From: Kribbella catacumbae DSM 19601
GTDB taxonomy: Bacteria > Actinomycetota > Actinomycetes > Propionibacteriales > Kribbellaceae
Length of the DNA stretch: 64,000 nt
NCBI RefSeq assembly: GCF_000372465.1
Contig: NZ_AQUZ01000013.1
Span: forward strand, 1 to 64,000
Reading direction: 5' to 3'
The translations under genes were made by a program, and so were the position numbers. A model generated the notes under the pieces. It did no database searches and was not told where the DNA came from. It saw nothing but the letters and a program-made list of their open reading frames with translations. Each line of letters opens with the position of its first letter. Positions within the stretch are counted from its first letter, which is position 1. This document shows positions 8,573-18,665 of the stretch, piece after piece.

Positions 8573-8586
8573 GACGTGGGGGCTAG

Positions 8587-9141
8587 CTAGTGCGACAGGG
8601 TCAGGCCGGCGCAGGTGACGGACCAGAGCACGCTGGTGAAGGTGCCGATGATGAATCGCTCCGCTACCGCCGTGGGCGTCACCGACGCCGGCTGGTCCGG
8701 GCTCCTCAGCTCGGGGTAGCGCGCCAGGCCCTTGATGGCCAGCACGATCGCCACGCCCTCGGGCCAGCCCGCCACGATCGAGCCGTAGATGGCGCCGCGC
8801 TCCAGCGCACCGATCAGCGCACCGCCTCGCAGTACCTCACCGGCCTGCTGGGTCGACTGGGACCTGGTGTTGCCGCGGTCGACCAGTGCCAGCACTGACG
8901 TCGTCAGCGGGCCTCCACCGGCCACTGCGAGGCTGCCGGACGCCAGCAGGAGCAGGTTCCACCAGGCCTCCCGCCAGCCCTGTACGCCGTCTCCCGCCAG
9001 CAGCAGGATGCCGACGGCAACCAGACACGCCAGCATCACGCCACTGATCACGATCTCCAGCGTGGAGCCAGACCTAGGCACCCATGCCAGTATGGCGAGC
9101 AGCAGGCCGAGCGCGGTCAGCGCCAGAACCACCGCCGTCAT
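8587..9141 (-). CDS. Membrane protein partner of the SatD-like regulator
   Basis: 184 residues from ATG (MTAVVLALTALGLLL). It has four or five hydrophobic helices with a polar loop around DRGNTRSQSTQQAGEVLRGG and a conserved-looking GALERGAIYGSIVAGWPEG. Its start overlaps the stop of the upstream gene as ATGA, so the two are translationally coupled. DUF3307/SatD-type gene pairs with a small membrane protein are known in actinobacteria, but the function of this partner is not established. It ends against family 1 palindrome copy 1. Confidence 0.7.
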   Translation of the reverse strand: MTAVVLALTALGLLLAILAWVPRSGSTLEIVISGVMLACLVAVGILLLAGDGVQGWREAWWNLLLLASGSLAVAGGGPLTTSVLALVDRGNTRSQSTQQAGEVLRGGALIGALERGAIYGSIVAGWPEGVAIVLAIKGLARYPELRSPDQPASVTPTAVAERFIIGTFTSVLWSVTCAGLTLSH

Positions 9142-9737
9142 GCAGCCTCCCCAGCCTCGAGCAACTCGGCCGCAAGCACCCGTCCACGCTGTTCCTCCGC
9201 GAACCCGGCCGCTTGCGCCCGCTGGGTCACAGCGGACTGGCTGATCCCCAGCTTCACGCCGATCTCCCGCCGGGTCAGCCCTTCGGCCAGCAGGTCGGCC
9301 ACTGCCCAGCCGCGGTCGCTGCGGCGACGCAGTACCGAGGCCATGAGCCACAGGACGCTCTCTGCTTGCTCGGCGGCGTGCTCGTTGGTGCCGACGACGT
9401 TCACGTGATGGGGACTGGCCTTGGCCCGGTTGACCGCCTCACGCGCCAAAACGAACGCGGCCCCGCTGCCTGCCCTGGTACTGCGCGGCAGCGGCTGGTC
9501 GACCTCGCCGACGCCGAGACCGACGTACCAGGTGTCCGCGCGGAGCAGCTGGACGATCACGTCGACGGTGGCGCGTGCCTCCGAGAGCACGCCCTGGACC
9601 TCGTCGCCCGCCGTGCGCTCGAACTTGCGCAGCAGACCGATCCGTCGTGGCCGGCGATTGAGCGTATTCAGCAGCTCGGGTACGAGATCGCCCATGCTTC
9701 GGCTGCCTCGCTGATCTACCGTGAGAACGAAGACCAC
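9138..9737 (-). CDS. SatD-like protein with C-terminal helix-turn-helix
   Basis: 199 residues from GTG behind GGAGG. The N-terminal two thirds resemble SatD family proteins (FVLTVDQRGSR, FERTAGDEVQGVL, YVGLGVGEVDQPLP). The last 60 residues form a winged or plain helix-turn-helix (LLAEGLTRREIGVKLGISQSAVTQR). This suggests a DNA-binding regulator whose N-terminal fold, related to nucleotidyl-cyclase-like proteins, senses something. It is coupled to the membrane protein gene downstream. A palindrome TTCAC-N5-GTGAA lies about 46 bp upstream and could be its own operator. Confidence 0.7.
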   Translation of the reverse strand: MVFVLTVDQRGSRSMGDLVPELLNTLNRRPRRIGLLRKFERTAGDEVQGVLSEARATVDVIVQLLRADTWYVGLGVGEVDQPLPRSTRAGSGAAFVLAREAVNRAKASPHHVNVVGTNEHAAEQAESVLWLMASVLRRRSDRGWAVADLLAEGLTRREIGVKLGISQSAVTQRAQAAGFAEEQRGRVLAAELLEAGEAA

Positions 9738-9782
9738 CGCACCTGCACCTCCTTCCCAACGCAGATTAAGGCTACAGTCTTA

Positions 9783-9797
9783 TTCACGCAGAGTGAA
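9783..9797. promoter_or_regulatory. Candidate operator upstream of the SatD-like gene
   Basis: TTCAC (9783-9787), a 5-nt spacer and GTGAA (9793-9797) make a short perfect dyad, set in an AT-richer patch (AAGGCTACAGTCTTATTCAC) that looks like the promoter of the leftward gene starting at 9737. Autoregulation by the encoded helix-turn-helix protein is inference. The rest of 9798-10018 shows no gene. Confidence 0.4.
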
Positions 9798-10018
9798 GGG
9801 AAAAACCTGAACCGGTTCGCCCAATCACTCACCGTGATCGCCCCGTTGGCCACCGATCCACCAATTCTCCGCTGTATCCGGGCCTTCGCGCATCCCGACT
9901 CACCGCAATCCTCACACGGAGTCAGGATGTTTCCGGGCTCCCGCGGCCGGTTTCGGCGGCGGACCGCCCGGTCTCGATTTCTTGCCGGGCAACGGCATCC
10001 CAGGCCCGTCCCGGGCTG

Positions 10019-10552
10019 TCAGAGATAGTCGAAGAACCGGATCCACCAGTCCGGCTGACGGTCCGGCGGATAACCCAGCTCGCTGATCCCGTCGTACGGG
10101 CGGGTGAGCAGCTCCTCCGGGATGACCCGGTAGCCGAGTTCGTCGAGCGCCCGGCGGACGGTCTTCAGATCCGGGCCGGTGATGGCGTCGTCGGCCAGTG
10201 CCTCGGTCAGATCGAGGTAGGCACCGGGATTCTCGGCCGAGATCACCGCCATCGAGCCGAAGTTGCTGACCGACACGACGATCTGCGCCGCTCCCCCTGC
10301 CTGACCGGGGTGGTGGGGTGGGGTCCGAGCGTGCAGAGCTTCGACCGGGATCTCGATCCGGCCGTGCAGGCTGGCGTCCTGGACGTCGCGATCGGCCCGG
10401 CAACTGGTCGCGAAGTCGGCGTCCAGCCGGTCGACCAGCGCGTTGAACGCCGCCCGGGTCTTGCGATGGTTGTAGAAGGGCGGGTGTTCGAGCCCACCCG
10501 CCTCGTCGTACTGGTGCAGCAGGTCGCGTAGCTCCTGCTCGTCGTCCTCCAT
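10019..10552 (-). CDS. Hypothetical acidic protein
   Basis: 177 residues from ATG at 10552 (MEDDEQELRDLLHQYDE), behind AGGAG; an upstream ATG at 10573 lies at the edge of a terminator hairpin. I do not recognise a family. The protein is cytoplasmic, acidic and rich in aromatics. It has an N-terminal helix, a central stretch VVSVSNFGSMAVIS and a C-terminal part with ALDELGYRVIPEELL and PDWWIRFFDYL. The size and composition are like immunity or SUKH-type proteins, but no toxin gene adjoins it, so that is only a possibility. Confidence 0.55.
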   Translation of the reverse strand: MEDDEQELRDLLHQYDEAGGLEHPPFYNHRKTRAAFNALVDRLDADFATSCRADRDVQDASLHGRIEIPVEALHARTPPHHPGQAGGAAQIVVSVSNFGSMAVISAENPGAYLDLTEALADDAITGPDLKTVRRALDELGYRVIPEELLTRPYDGISELGYPPDRQPDWWIRFFDYL

Positions 10553-10573
10553 CCGCCCATGATGCTCCTGCAT

Positions 10574-10610
10574 CCGGAGTACCGGGAGGTTTGGGACCCC
10601 GGTACTCCGG
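10574..10610 (-). terminator. Perfect 13-bp hairpin downstream of thiC
   Basis: CCGGAGTACCGGG (10574-10586) pairs perfectly with CCCGGTACTCCGG (10598-10610) around an 11-nt loop. On the minus strand it lies 22 nt after the thiC stop, so it most likely terminates the thiC transcript. It also sits just upstream of the following minus-strand gene. Confidence 0.65.
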
Positions 10611-10632
10611 ACAGGCGCTCAGCGGCCGGTCG

Positions 10633-12363
<1,731 letters not shown>

Positions 12364-12493
12364 TCAACTTGTCGCGGTCACTCTAGCCAACGATTGCGTA
12401 CTGCGTACTGGATCCGTGTGGCCCGCCCAGCTCCAGCGGCCAGTGTCACAACGCCGGACGGTGTGGCGTGGCCGGACCCGGTAGCGTCAGGTC

Positions 12494-13243
12494 ATGCGCG
12501 ACATCCTGTACCCGCCGGTGATCGGCTTCGCCAAGACCGCCTTCAAGGTGCTCGACCTCGGGTTCACGATGGTCGGGACGGAGCACATCCCGCGCACGGG
12601 TGGGGCCGTGCTGGCGCTGAACCACATCAGCTACGTGGACTTCGTGATCGGCGGGTTCGGCGCCCAGCCGAGCAAGCGGCTGGTCCGGTTCATGGCCAAG
12701 GAGGTGCTGTTCCGCAACCGGTACTCCGGTCCGCTGATGCGCGGCATGCACCACATCCCGGTGGATCGCGGCGCGGGCGCCGGGTCGTACCGGGAGGCGA
12801 TCCGCTGTCTCGGCGAGGGCGAGATCGTCGGTGTCTTCCCCGAAGCGACGATCAGCCGGTCGTTCGAGCTGAAGGAGTTCAAGTCGGGCGCGGTCCGGAT
12901 GGCGGCCGAGGCCGGCGTACCGGTGATCCCGATGGTCCTTTGGGGCACCCAGCGGATGATGACCAAGGACCATCCGCGCGACTTCTCCCGGCACCAGCGG
13001 GTCTCCATCACGGTCGGCGAGCCGATGCCGGTCAGCCCGGACGAGGACGCCACCGAGGCCACCGCCCGGCTGCGGACCACGATGGCCGGGATGCTCGAGC
13101 GGACCATCAACGCCTCTGCGGACAAGCCGGCCGGCGCCTGGTGGTTGCCGGCGTCGTACGGCGGGGCCGCGCCGACGCCCGAGGAGGCCGACCGGCTCGA
13201 CGCCGAGGAGCTTCGCGAACGGGCCGCGCGCCGGCGCAAGTAG
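12494..13243 (+). CDS. 1-acyl-glycerol-3-phosphate acyltransferase (PlsC family)
   Basis: 249 residues. Motif I is NHISYVDF (catalytic His44 and Asp49), motif II is in MHHIPVDRGAG, and motif III is GVFPEATISRSF, where Ala replaces the common Gly of FPEGTRS. These place it in the LPLAT/PlsC superfamily, which adds a second acyl chain during phosphatidic acid synthesis at the membrane. A C-terminal ADRLDAEELRERAARRRK tail is typical of actinobacterial members. It stands alone, downstream of the thiC riboswitch region and divergent from it. Confidence 0.88.
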   Translation: MRDILYPPVIGFAKTAFKVLDLGFTMVGTEHIPRTGGAVLALNHISYVDFVIGGFGAQPSKRLVRFMAKEVLFRNRYSGPLMRGMHHIPVDRGAGAGSYREAIRCLGEGEIVGVFPEATISRSFELKEFKSGAVRMAAEAGVPVIPMVLWGTQRMMTKDHPRDFSRHQRVSITVGEPMPVSPDEDATEATARLRTTMAGMLERTINASADKPAGAWWLPASYGGAAPTPEEADRLDAEELRERAARRRK

Positions 13244-13324
13244 GTTTTTCACAAACCCTGCGGTAATCGCATTCCGGACGAAGGGTTGACCGAGGGGCCA
13301 GCCGGGGGTACCAAGAGCCTTTGG

Positions 13325-13957
13325 ATGTCGAAGCAGGACCTGGGGGGTCCCTCTCGACGGCAGGCTGATCACGTTCCCGCCCCGGACGCTCAGCTTGCGG
13401 TCATCGGGCTGGGCGGGGGAATGACAATTTTGTACGGACAAGACGAAGAGCTGCATCTCTTCGAACCGGGGCGGCTGAGCATCCCGGACAATGTGGCCGA
13501 GGAGATCCCGGACGTCGGGGTCTACTTCCTGTACTGGGCGACGCAGAATCTGCGCCCGGAGCAGGCTCGGGAGATCGAGTCGGCGGTGAACGGGCGGCGC
13601 TGCCAGAACGGCTGGTTCCCGCTGGACAGCCTCGACGGCGTGGGCCGCCGCGGCTCTTGGCGCGGGCCGCTGGCCTTCCTGGCCCAGATGACCGCCAAGG
13701 ACTCGGCGATCGTGAAGGCGTGGGCCACCATCAACATGGCGCCCGACGGCGACAAGGCGCGGATAGAGGCGACGGCCGACCGGCTGCTCTATCAGCAGGG
13801 ACACGCTGCCGCCGCGACCTGGGTGATGGCGGTCCGGCCGCAGGCGTTCCTGAGCCTCACCCTGCTCGGCGACTCCCTCTACAACAACTGGGAGAGCTCG
13901 GTCGCCTCACTCCGCCCGAAGGACGTCGCCCGCTCCGTACGCCGCTGGAACCGCTGA
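13325..13957 (+). CDS. Hypothetical protein, soluble, start uncertain
   Basis: 210 residues if translation begins at ATG 13325 (MSKQDLGGPSRRQ). An internal ATG at 13421 (MTILYGQDEELHLF) would give 178 residues. The first 30 codons have weaker G/C third positions than the rest, which favours the later start, but neither has a convincing ribosome-binding site. The protein contains IPDVGVYFLYWATQNLRPEQ and a C-terminal SLRPKDVARSVRRWNR. No family was recognised. It is cytoplasmic and slightly acidic, and stands alone before the convergent pit gene. Confidence 0.55.
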   Translation: MSKQDLGGPSRRQADHVPAPDAQLAVIGLGGGMTILYGQDEELHLFEPGRLSIPDNVAEEIPDVGVYFLYWATQNLRPEQAREIESAVNGRRCQNGWFPLDSLDGVGRRGSWRGPLAFLAQMTAKDSAIVKAWATINMAPDGDKARIEATADRLLYQQGHAAAATWVMAVRPQAFLSLTLLGDSLYNNWESSVASLRPKDVARSVRRWNR

Positions 13958-14042
13958 CAGCCCACTCGCCTACGGCCGGCCTCCTCGAGAGGGCCCCTCG
14001 CCTACGTGCGCCTACTCGGGAGGCCCGCTCGCCTGCGTCTGC

Positions 14043-15041
14043 CTACTCGAGGATCAGGTGGGCGACGGCGTAGACGCCGGCGGCGACGAGGCCGGCTGCT
14101 GGGATGGTCAGTACCCAGGCCGTCACGATGGTCTTCGCGACGCCCCAGCGGACCGCTGAGAGCCGTTTGGTGGCGCCCGCACCCATCACTGCCGAGGTGA
14201 TCGTGTGCGTGGTCGAGACCGGCGCGTGCAGGCCGATCGCCATCACGTACAGCACGGTCGCCGCGACCGCCTCGGAGGCGAAGCCGCGAGCCGGGTCGAG
14301 GTGGATGATCCGGCGGCCCAGGGTCCGCATGATCCGCCAGCCACCGGCGTACGTACCCAGCGAGATCGCGGTCGCGGCCGAGATCTTCACCCAGGTCGGG
14401 ATGCCGTCACCCTTGTCGACGTGCCCGGCCGTGAGCAGCGCCAGGAAGATCACGCCCATCGTCTTCTGGGCGTCCTGCAGACCGTGTCCGAGCGCCATCG
14501 CGGCCGCCGAGAGCGCCTGCACCATCCGGAAACCGCGGGTGGTCTTGCCCGGGTTGCTGCGCCGGAAGATCCACAGGATCGCGGTCATCACCAGGAACGC
14601 CCCGAGGAAGCCGATGGCCGGCGACAGAATCATCGGGATGACGACCTTGTCGAGGATCCCGCCCCACAGCACCACGCTGGTGGAGGCCAGCCCGGCGCCG
14701 ACCAGGCCGCCGATCAAGGCATGCGAGGACGACGACGGCAGGCCGAAGTACCAGGTGATCAGGTTCCAGGTGATAGCGCCGACCAGGGCCGCGATCACGA
14801 CCACCAGGCCGTGCTCACCGGTCGGCACGTTGATTATGCCCTTGCCGACGGTGCTGGCCACCTCGGTGCCCAGGAAGGCGCCGAGGAAGTTCATCACCGC
14901 CGCCAGCACCAGCGCCACCCGGGGCGTCAGGGCCCGGGTCGAGACCGACGTCGCGATCGCGTTCGCGGCGTCGTGGAAACCGTTGGTGTAGTCGAAGGCG
15001 AGCGCGATGACGATGACCGCGATGACGAGCGCGAGCTCCAC
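14043..15041 (-). CDS. pit: Low-affinity inorganic phosphate transporter, PiT family
   Basis: 332 residues from GTG, with about ten membrane helices. The two PiT signature repeats are present: DYTNGFHDAANAIATSVSTRAL near the N-terminus (variant of GANDVANA) and the second half's LGHGLQDAQKTMGVI. GLPSSSSHALIGGLVGAG and HAPVSTTHTITSAVMGAG are also typical. It imports metal-phosphate with protons. Its start lies 2 bp after the stop of the DUF47/PhoU-like gene, forming the common pit accessory pair. Together with pstSCAB the window holds both phosphate uptake systems. Confidence 0.93.
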   Translation of the reverse strand: MELALVIAVIVIALAFDYTNGFHDAANAIATSVSTRALTPRVALVLAAVMNFLGAFLGTEVASTVGKGIINVPTGEHGLVVVIAALVGAITWNLITWYFGLPSSSSHALIGGLVGAGLASTSVVLWGGILDKVVIPMILSPAIGFLGAFLVMTAILWIFRRSNPGKTTRGFRMVQALSAAAMALGHGLQDAQKTMGVIFLALLTAGHVDKGDGIPTWVKISAATAISLGTYAGGWRIMRTLGRRIIHLDPARGFASEAVAATVLYVMAIGLHAPVSTTHTITSAVMGAGATKRLSAVRWGVAKTIVTAWVLTIPAAGLVAAGVYAVAHLILE

Positions 15042-15043
15042 GC

Positions 15044-15676
15044 TCAGCTCTCCTTGACAGCGATCTGTTCGACCGAGTTCGCGACGTGCTCGAAGGCGTC
15101 GATGGCGGCCTCCAGCAGGTCGACCACGGTCTTCACCTTCATCACCGTCAGCGCGTCGAACTCGCCGCTGAACAGCTTCGCGATGATCCGCCGGTGGACC
15201 GCGTCACCGGTGTTCTCCAGCCGGTTGATCTCGATCCAGTACTCCGCGAGGTCCTTCATCGTGCGCAGCCGGGGCATCGCCTCGGCGGTCAGTGTCGCCA
15301 TCCGCTGCAGCACCTCGATCTGCTCGGCCACCTCGGCCGGCAGGCTGGTGAGGCCGAAGAGGTGGACGTTGTCGACCGCCTCTTCCATGTAATCCATCAC
15401 GTCGTCGAGGTCGGAGGCCAGCCGATAGATGTCCTCGCGGTCGAACGGCGTTACGAACGTCGAGTTCACCCGCCGGATGATCGAGTGGGTGGTCTCGTCC
15501 GCGGCGTGCTCGGCATCCTTCATCTGGACGGCGATCTGATGACTCGCCGACAGTCCTGTGCCCGCCGTACTGCCCAGCAGTTCGGCGAGGATTCTGGCTC
15601 CGTCGACCAGGTGGTTGGCTGACTCGGTGAAAAGGTCGTAGAACGTCGGGTCGTTCGGACGCAGACGTAACGGCAC
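15044..15676 (-). CDS. DUF47 (PhoU-like) protein paired with Pit
   Basis: 210 residues from GTG at 15676 (MPLRLRPNDPTFYDLF), with GGAG 7 nt upstream; a TTG at 15703 would add nine residues. The all-helical PhoU-like fold of DUF47 is indicated by FYDLFTESANHLVDGA, MKDAEHAADETTHSIIRRVNSTFVTPFDREDIYRLASDLDDVMDYMEE (partly quoted: EHAADETTHSI, FDREDIYRLA, LDDVMDYMEE). Such proteins accompany Pit transporters and are thought to modulate them. It overlaps nothing, but the 2-bp gap to pit indicates one transcript. Confidence 0.88.
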   Translation of the reverse strand: MPLRLRPNDPTFYDLFTESANHLVDGARILAELLGSTAGTGLSASHQIAVQMKDAEHAADETTHSIIRRVNSTFVTPFDREDIYRLASDLDDVMDYMEEAVDNVHLFGLTSLPAEVAEQIEVLQRMATLTAEAMPRLRTMKDLAEYWIEINRLENTGDAVHRRIIAKLFSGEFDALTVMKVKTVVDLLEAAIDAFEHVANSVEQIAVKES

Positions 15677-15814
15677 TTCAAGCTCCGGGTGAACGAGGGA
15701 CAAACCGTGAACATGCTAGGGGCAACGGACCGCTGACGGAGCATCCGCCTGCTCAAGGTACCGCGAGATGATGAACACGTTGACTCAGCATATCCGGAAA
15801 GTGATCGGAAAACT

Positions 15815-16120
15815 TCAGCGTGTCACCACCGCGTAGAGGTCGAAAGCGCCAACGACGAGCACCAGCCCGGCCGCCAGACGCAGGACCCGCTGGGAGCCGA
15901 GGGCGGCGGGTTTGATGCCCCGGCGGTAGACGGCGCTGACGGCGGCCCAGCAGGACAGGGCCAGCACGATGACGACGACGCCGAGGCCGAGCCGGACGTC
16001 CGACGTACCGTGGCCGGACGCGAGCAGGAGGCCGCCGTTGGCGACCAGGCCGAGCGACGTACGGCGCCAGGCGAGCAGCGTGCGCTCGGGCTGGAGGCCT
16101 GGATCGCGGTCTGAACTCAT
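15815..16120 (-). CDS. DUF202 family small membrane protein (2 of 2)
   Basis: 101 residues from ATG (MSSDRDPGLQPERTLLAWRR). The DUF202 start motif ERTLLAWRRTSLGL is followed by three hydrophobic helices (GLLLASG, LGLGVVVIVLALSCWAAVS, VLRLAAGLVLVVGAF). The function is unknown. Its start overlaps the stop of the other DUF202 gene as ATGA, so the pair is coupled. It closes a three-gene unit with the GH3 lipoprotein gene. Confidence 0.8.
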   Translation of the reverse strand: MSSDRDPGLQPERTLLAWRRTSLGLVANGGLLLASGHGTSDVRLGLGVVVIVLALSCWAAVSAVYRRGIKPAALGSQRVLRLAAGLVLVVGAFDLYAVVTR

Positions 16121-16455
16121 CGCCACAGACTGAAGATGAGGCCGATCAGGCCGACGACGGCGATGGTTGCTCCCAGCACCAAAGGAAGCCTCGTCACGGG
16201 CAGTGGTCCACCCGTTCGCATGGCGATTTGGTTCGCCTGCCAGCGGCGGAAGGCGCCGGCGGTGGTGACGATCCCCGCGGTCACGAGGACGACGCCGATG
16301 ATCCGTGCGGGCCAACGGTCGGGGCCGAGGTCCAGGAACTGTACTGCGGACAGCCCGCCCGCGTAGCAGGCCAGCGAGGTCCGCAAGTAGGCCAGATAGG
16401 TCCGCTCGTTGGCGAGACTGAACCGGTAGTCGGGCTCCTGCTCGGGTGTGCTCAT
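16117..16455 (-). CDS. DUF202 family membrane protein, YidH-like (1 of 2)
   Basis: 112 residues. It opens with YRFSLANERTYLAYLRTSLACYAGG, the YidH/DUF202 signature, and has three membrane helices. DUF202 genes often occur as YidH-YidG pairs, and this one overlaps both its neighbours by ATGA: upstream with the GH3 gene stop and downstream with the second DUF202 gene. The biochemical role is not known. Confidence 0.82.
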   Translation of the reverse strand: MSTPEQEPDYRFSLANERTYLAYLRTSLACYAGGLSAVQFLDLGPDRWPARIIGVVLVTAGIVTTAGAFRRWQANQIAMRTGGPLPVTRLPLVLGATIAVVGLIGLIFSLWR

Positions 16456-17699
16456 CCGCAGCTCAACAGGCCGCGGTTCTGCTTGAGGGTGAGTACCCGG
16501 CGGACGCTGCTCTGGAGCTGCGCCGCGAAAGCCTTGTCCTGCTGGGCTTTGGCGACCAGGGCGGTGACCATCGTCGAGGTGAGCGAGGCCTTGGCGGTGA
16601 TCACGATGTCACCACCTGCTGCAACGAACCGGGTCGCCCGCTGGCCGGCCGGCACCGACGCGACCTCTGCCGCCGCACCGACGTCGTCAGTGATCACGAC
16701 ACCGCCGAACCCGAGGTCGCCGCGCAGCATGCCGCCGATGATGGTGGGCGAGAACACCGCGCGGTTCTTGGGGTCGATCTTGGTGTAGGTGACGGTGGAG
16801 ATCATCACCAGGTCGGAGCCTGCCTGGATTCCGGCGGCGAACGGCGCGAGGTCGTCGTCGTTGCGGGTGGTCACCGTGTCCACCACGCCGGAGGAGAAGT
16901 CAGTGTTGCCCTTGACCCGGCCCAGGCCCGGGAAGTGCTTGACCGAGGTCATCACCTCGGCCTCGTGCATCCCTTTGATGAACGCGACGACATGCGGGCC
17001 GACCTCGCCGGGCGTGTCGCCGTAGCCACGGTCCAGCGCTCCGATAGGCGCATTGTCATCCCCAAGAGACGCCGGTACTACGTCCGCGACCGGCGCGAGG
17101 TCCATGTTGACGCCTGCCTGCTTGAGCTGGGCGCCCCACGTCTTGGCGCGGGTGGCGAGCTTGTCGTCGGACCAGGTGGCCTGCACTGTCGCTGACGGGA
17201 TGCGGTCGAAGCCGGAGCCCTTGAGGCGCTGGATCTTGCCGCCTTCCTGGTCTGCGGCGATGAAGGGGCTGATGCCCTTCACCGTGGCCGCCGTGGTGGC
17301 GGCGGCCATCGCAGTACGGGTGTGGGAGGCGCTGCCGCCTGGACCCATGAGCAGGAGGCCGCCTGGCTTCTGGGCGCGGGCGATGGATCGCTCTGCCGAG
17401 TTCATGCCGTTGGTGCTGATGCCGGTCATGATCAGCTGTGCTGCCTGCTCCCGTGGGGTCAGCTGCTGCAGCTTCTGATCCACGCAGCCGGCGACGGTCG
17501 GGGTCGGCGTCGGCGTCGGTGTTTGAGCCGGGGTCTGGGTCGGCGTGGTTGGCGGCTTCTGAGTGGTGACGGGGACCGACGACGATGGGACCGTGCTCGG
17601 ACCTGCGGTAGGCGTGCCGGAGTCGCTGCATGCATTTAGGAGGAGTGCTGCGACTGCTGCTGCCACTACCCGGCTTCCGATGGTCTTCATCGCGGCCAT
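16452..17699 (-). CDS. Glycoside hydrolase family 3 lipoprotein, NagZ-like
   Basis: 415 residues from ATG 17699; an ATG three codons later (MKTIGSRV) is equally good. A lipoprotein signal ends at LLNAC, followed by a long Pro/Thr-rich linker (PTQTPAQTPTPTPTPT). The GH3 N-terminal domain follows: PGGLLLMGPGG, FIAADQEGGKIQRL, MDLAPVADV, the NagZ loop TSVKHFPGLGRVKGNTD, and VVITDDVGA, which carries the likely nucleophile. It probably removes N-acetylglucosamine or a related sugar outside the membrane, from muropeptides or chitin fragments. It is coupled to two DUF202 genes. Confidence 0.85.
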   Translation of the reverse strand: MAAMKTIGSRVVAAAVAALLLNACSDSGTPTAGPSTVPSSSVPVTTQKPPTTPTQTPAQTPTPTPTPTVAGCVDQKLQQLTPREQAAQLIMTGISTNGMNSAERSIARAQKPGGLLLMGPGGSASHTRTAMAAATTAATVKGISPFIAADQEGGKIQRLKGSGFDRIPSATVQATWSDDKLATRAKTWGAQLKQAGVNMDLAPVADVVPASLGDDNAPIGALDRGYGDTPGEVGPHVVAFIKGMHEAEVMTSVKHFPGLGRVKGNTDFSSGVVDTVTTRNDDDLAPFAAGIQAGSDLVMISTVTYTKIDPKNRAVFSPTIIGGMLRGDLGFGGVVITDDVGAAAEVASVPAGQRATRFVAAGGDIVITAKASLTSTMVTALVAKAQQDKAFAAQLQSSVRRVLTLKQNRGLLSCG

Positions 17700-17716
17700 T
17701 CTTGCCGACGTCTTGG

Positions 17717-18220
17717 CTAGGCCGAGGTACCGGAGGGCTTTCCTTCCCAGATATCGCTGTCGTACGTGCCACCGGAGTGCCGCGCCAAGCTTGCGCAGAT
17801 GCCCAGCAATTGGTCGACCTGCTCGCTGGTGAGCGCGTCGAAGACGGCCTGCCGAACAGTCTCGACATGGCCGGGCGCTGTCTCTCTGAGTTTTTCGCGG
17901 CCATCGTCGGTGATGATCGCGACCTGTCCGCGGCGATCCGCTTCGACACCTTCGCGACGAACCCAGCCGACCCCTTCCAGCCGGTTCACCGCATGCGACA
18001 GGCGGCTGCGCGAGCCGAGTGTGGCCAGGGCCAGCTCACTCATCCGCAGCCGGCCGTCCGGCGATTCCGAGAGCCGGACCAGGATCTCGAAGTACGTGTG
18101 TGGCATCCCCGCGTCGCGCTGCAACTGCTGCTCGATCCGGCTGTTCACCACCCGCTGGGCCGCGATGAACGCTCGCCAGGCCCGCTGCTCTTGGTCATCC
18201 AGCCACCGTGGTTCCGCCAT
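17717..18220 (-). CDS. MarR family transcriptional regulator
   Basis: 167 residues. A MarR winged-helix domain is evident: LQRDAGMPHTYFEILVRLSES, RMSELALATLGSRSRLSHAVNRLEGVGWVRRE (recognition helix around SRSRLSHAV), and the wing ADRRGQVAIITDDGREKL. It ends 17 bp from the GH3 gene start. Upstream lies the relic of an EamA transporter, overlapping the regulator's start by 26 bp. The original target may have been that transporter, which is inference. Confidence 0.88.
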   Translation of the reverse strand: MAEPRWLDDQEQRAWRAFIAAQRVVNSRIEQQLQRDAGMPHTYFEILVRLSESPDGRLRMSELALATLGSRSRLSHAVNRLEGVGWVRREGVEADRRGQVAIITDDGREKLRETAPGHVETVRQAVFDALTSEQVDQLLGICASLARHSGGTYDSDIWEGKPSGTSA

Positions 18221-18478
18221 TGTCGCAGCGTAACGAGATCCTGGCGTTCCCGCCGCCTTGGCGAGCCGTGATCAGCAGCACGGCAAGCGCGCAGACCACC
18301 ATCCCACCTGCCGCGAGGGCGCCGATGGTCTCGCCGAACATCAAGAACGCGAAGACCATCGTCGTCGGTGGCACCAGATAGAGCAGACCGCTGATCCTGG
18401 TTGCGCCGGACAGCCGGAGCTTGACGAGGTACAGCCCCCATCCCCCGCCGGTCGCCAGCACGACGAGGGCATGCCACC
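18195..18478 (-). pseudogene. C-terminal relic of an EamA/DMT transporter
   Basis: The minus-strand frame reads ALVVLATGGGWGLYLVKLRLSG...LLYLVPPTTMVFAFLMFGETIGALAAGGMVV and stops at 18195. That is the last three helices of an EamA (drug/metabolite transporter) repeat, about 90 of the usual 300 residues. The match ends abruptly near 18478, where an 8-bp microsatellite and a relic of the family 2 palindrome follow. It is a truncated gene with no start, and it probably has no function. Confidence 0.65.
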
Positions 18479-18493
18479 GGGCGCCATCGCAGA

Positions 18494-18580
18494 CGCCCGC
18501 ACGCCCGCACGCCCGCACCGCCACGCACACAGAACCTCGCGCCAGCCGCCCGACACGCCGAGGTAACCGCTTGCCCGCCG
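18494..18580. repeat. 8-bp microsatellite and relic of the family 2 palindrome
   Basis: CGCCCGCA is repeated three times from about 18494. Then 18547-18580 reads CCCGACACGCCGAGGTAACCGCTTGCC..., which aligns with the conserved centre of family 2 elements at 36037 and 60403 (CGACACGCCG-AGGGGAAAC-G-TTGC). The outer arms are missing or degraded. The relic borders the truncated EamA gene. Confidence 0.45.
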
Positions 18581-18665
18581 ACTTGGGTATGCGTGCGGCG
18601 TACATCTCGCGCAGTCGTTAGCGGTGCTGGTACCGCGCAGCACGCAGGGAATTGCCAGAGATGCC

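Noticed and set aside
9912-10000. 28-codon frame MPLPGKKSRPGGPPPKP after the unknown gene at 10019
   Set aside because: Too short and without ribosome-binding site or known family; left as non-coding.
15672-15715. GTTCAC repeats upstream of the DUF47 gene as a PHO box
   Set aside because: The two GTTCAC words are 18 bp apart, not 11 or 22, so they do not fit the direct-repeat spacing of PhoP boxes.
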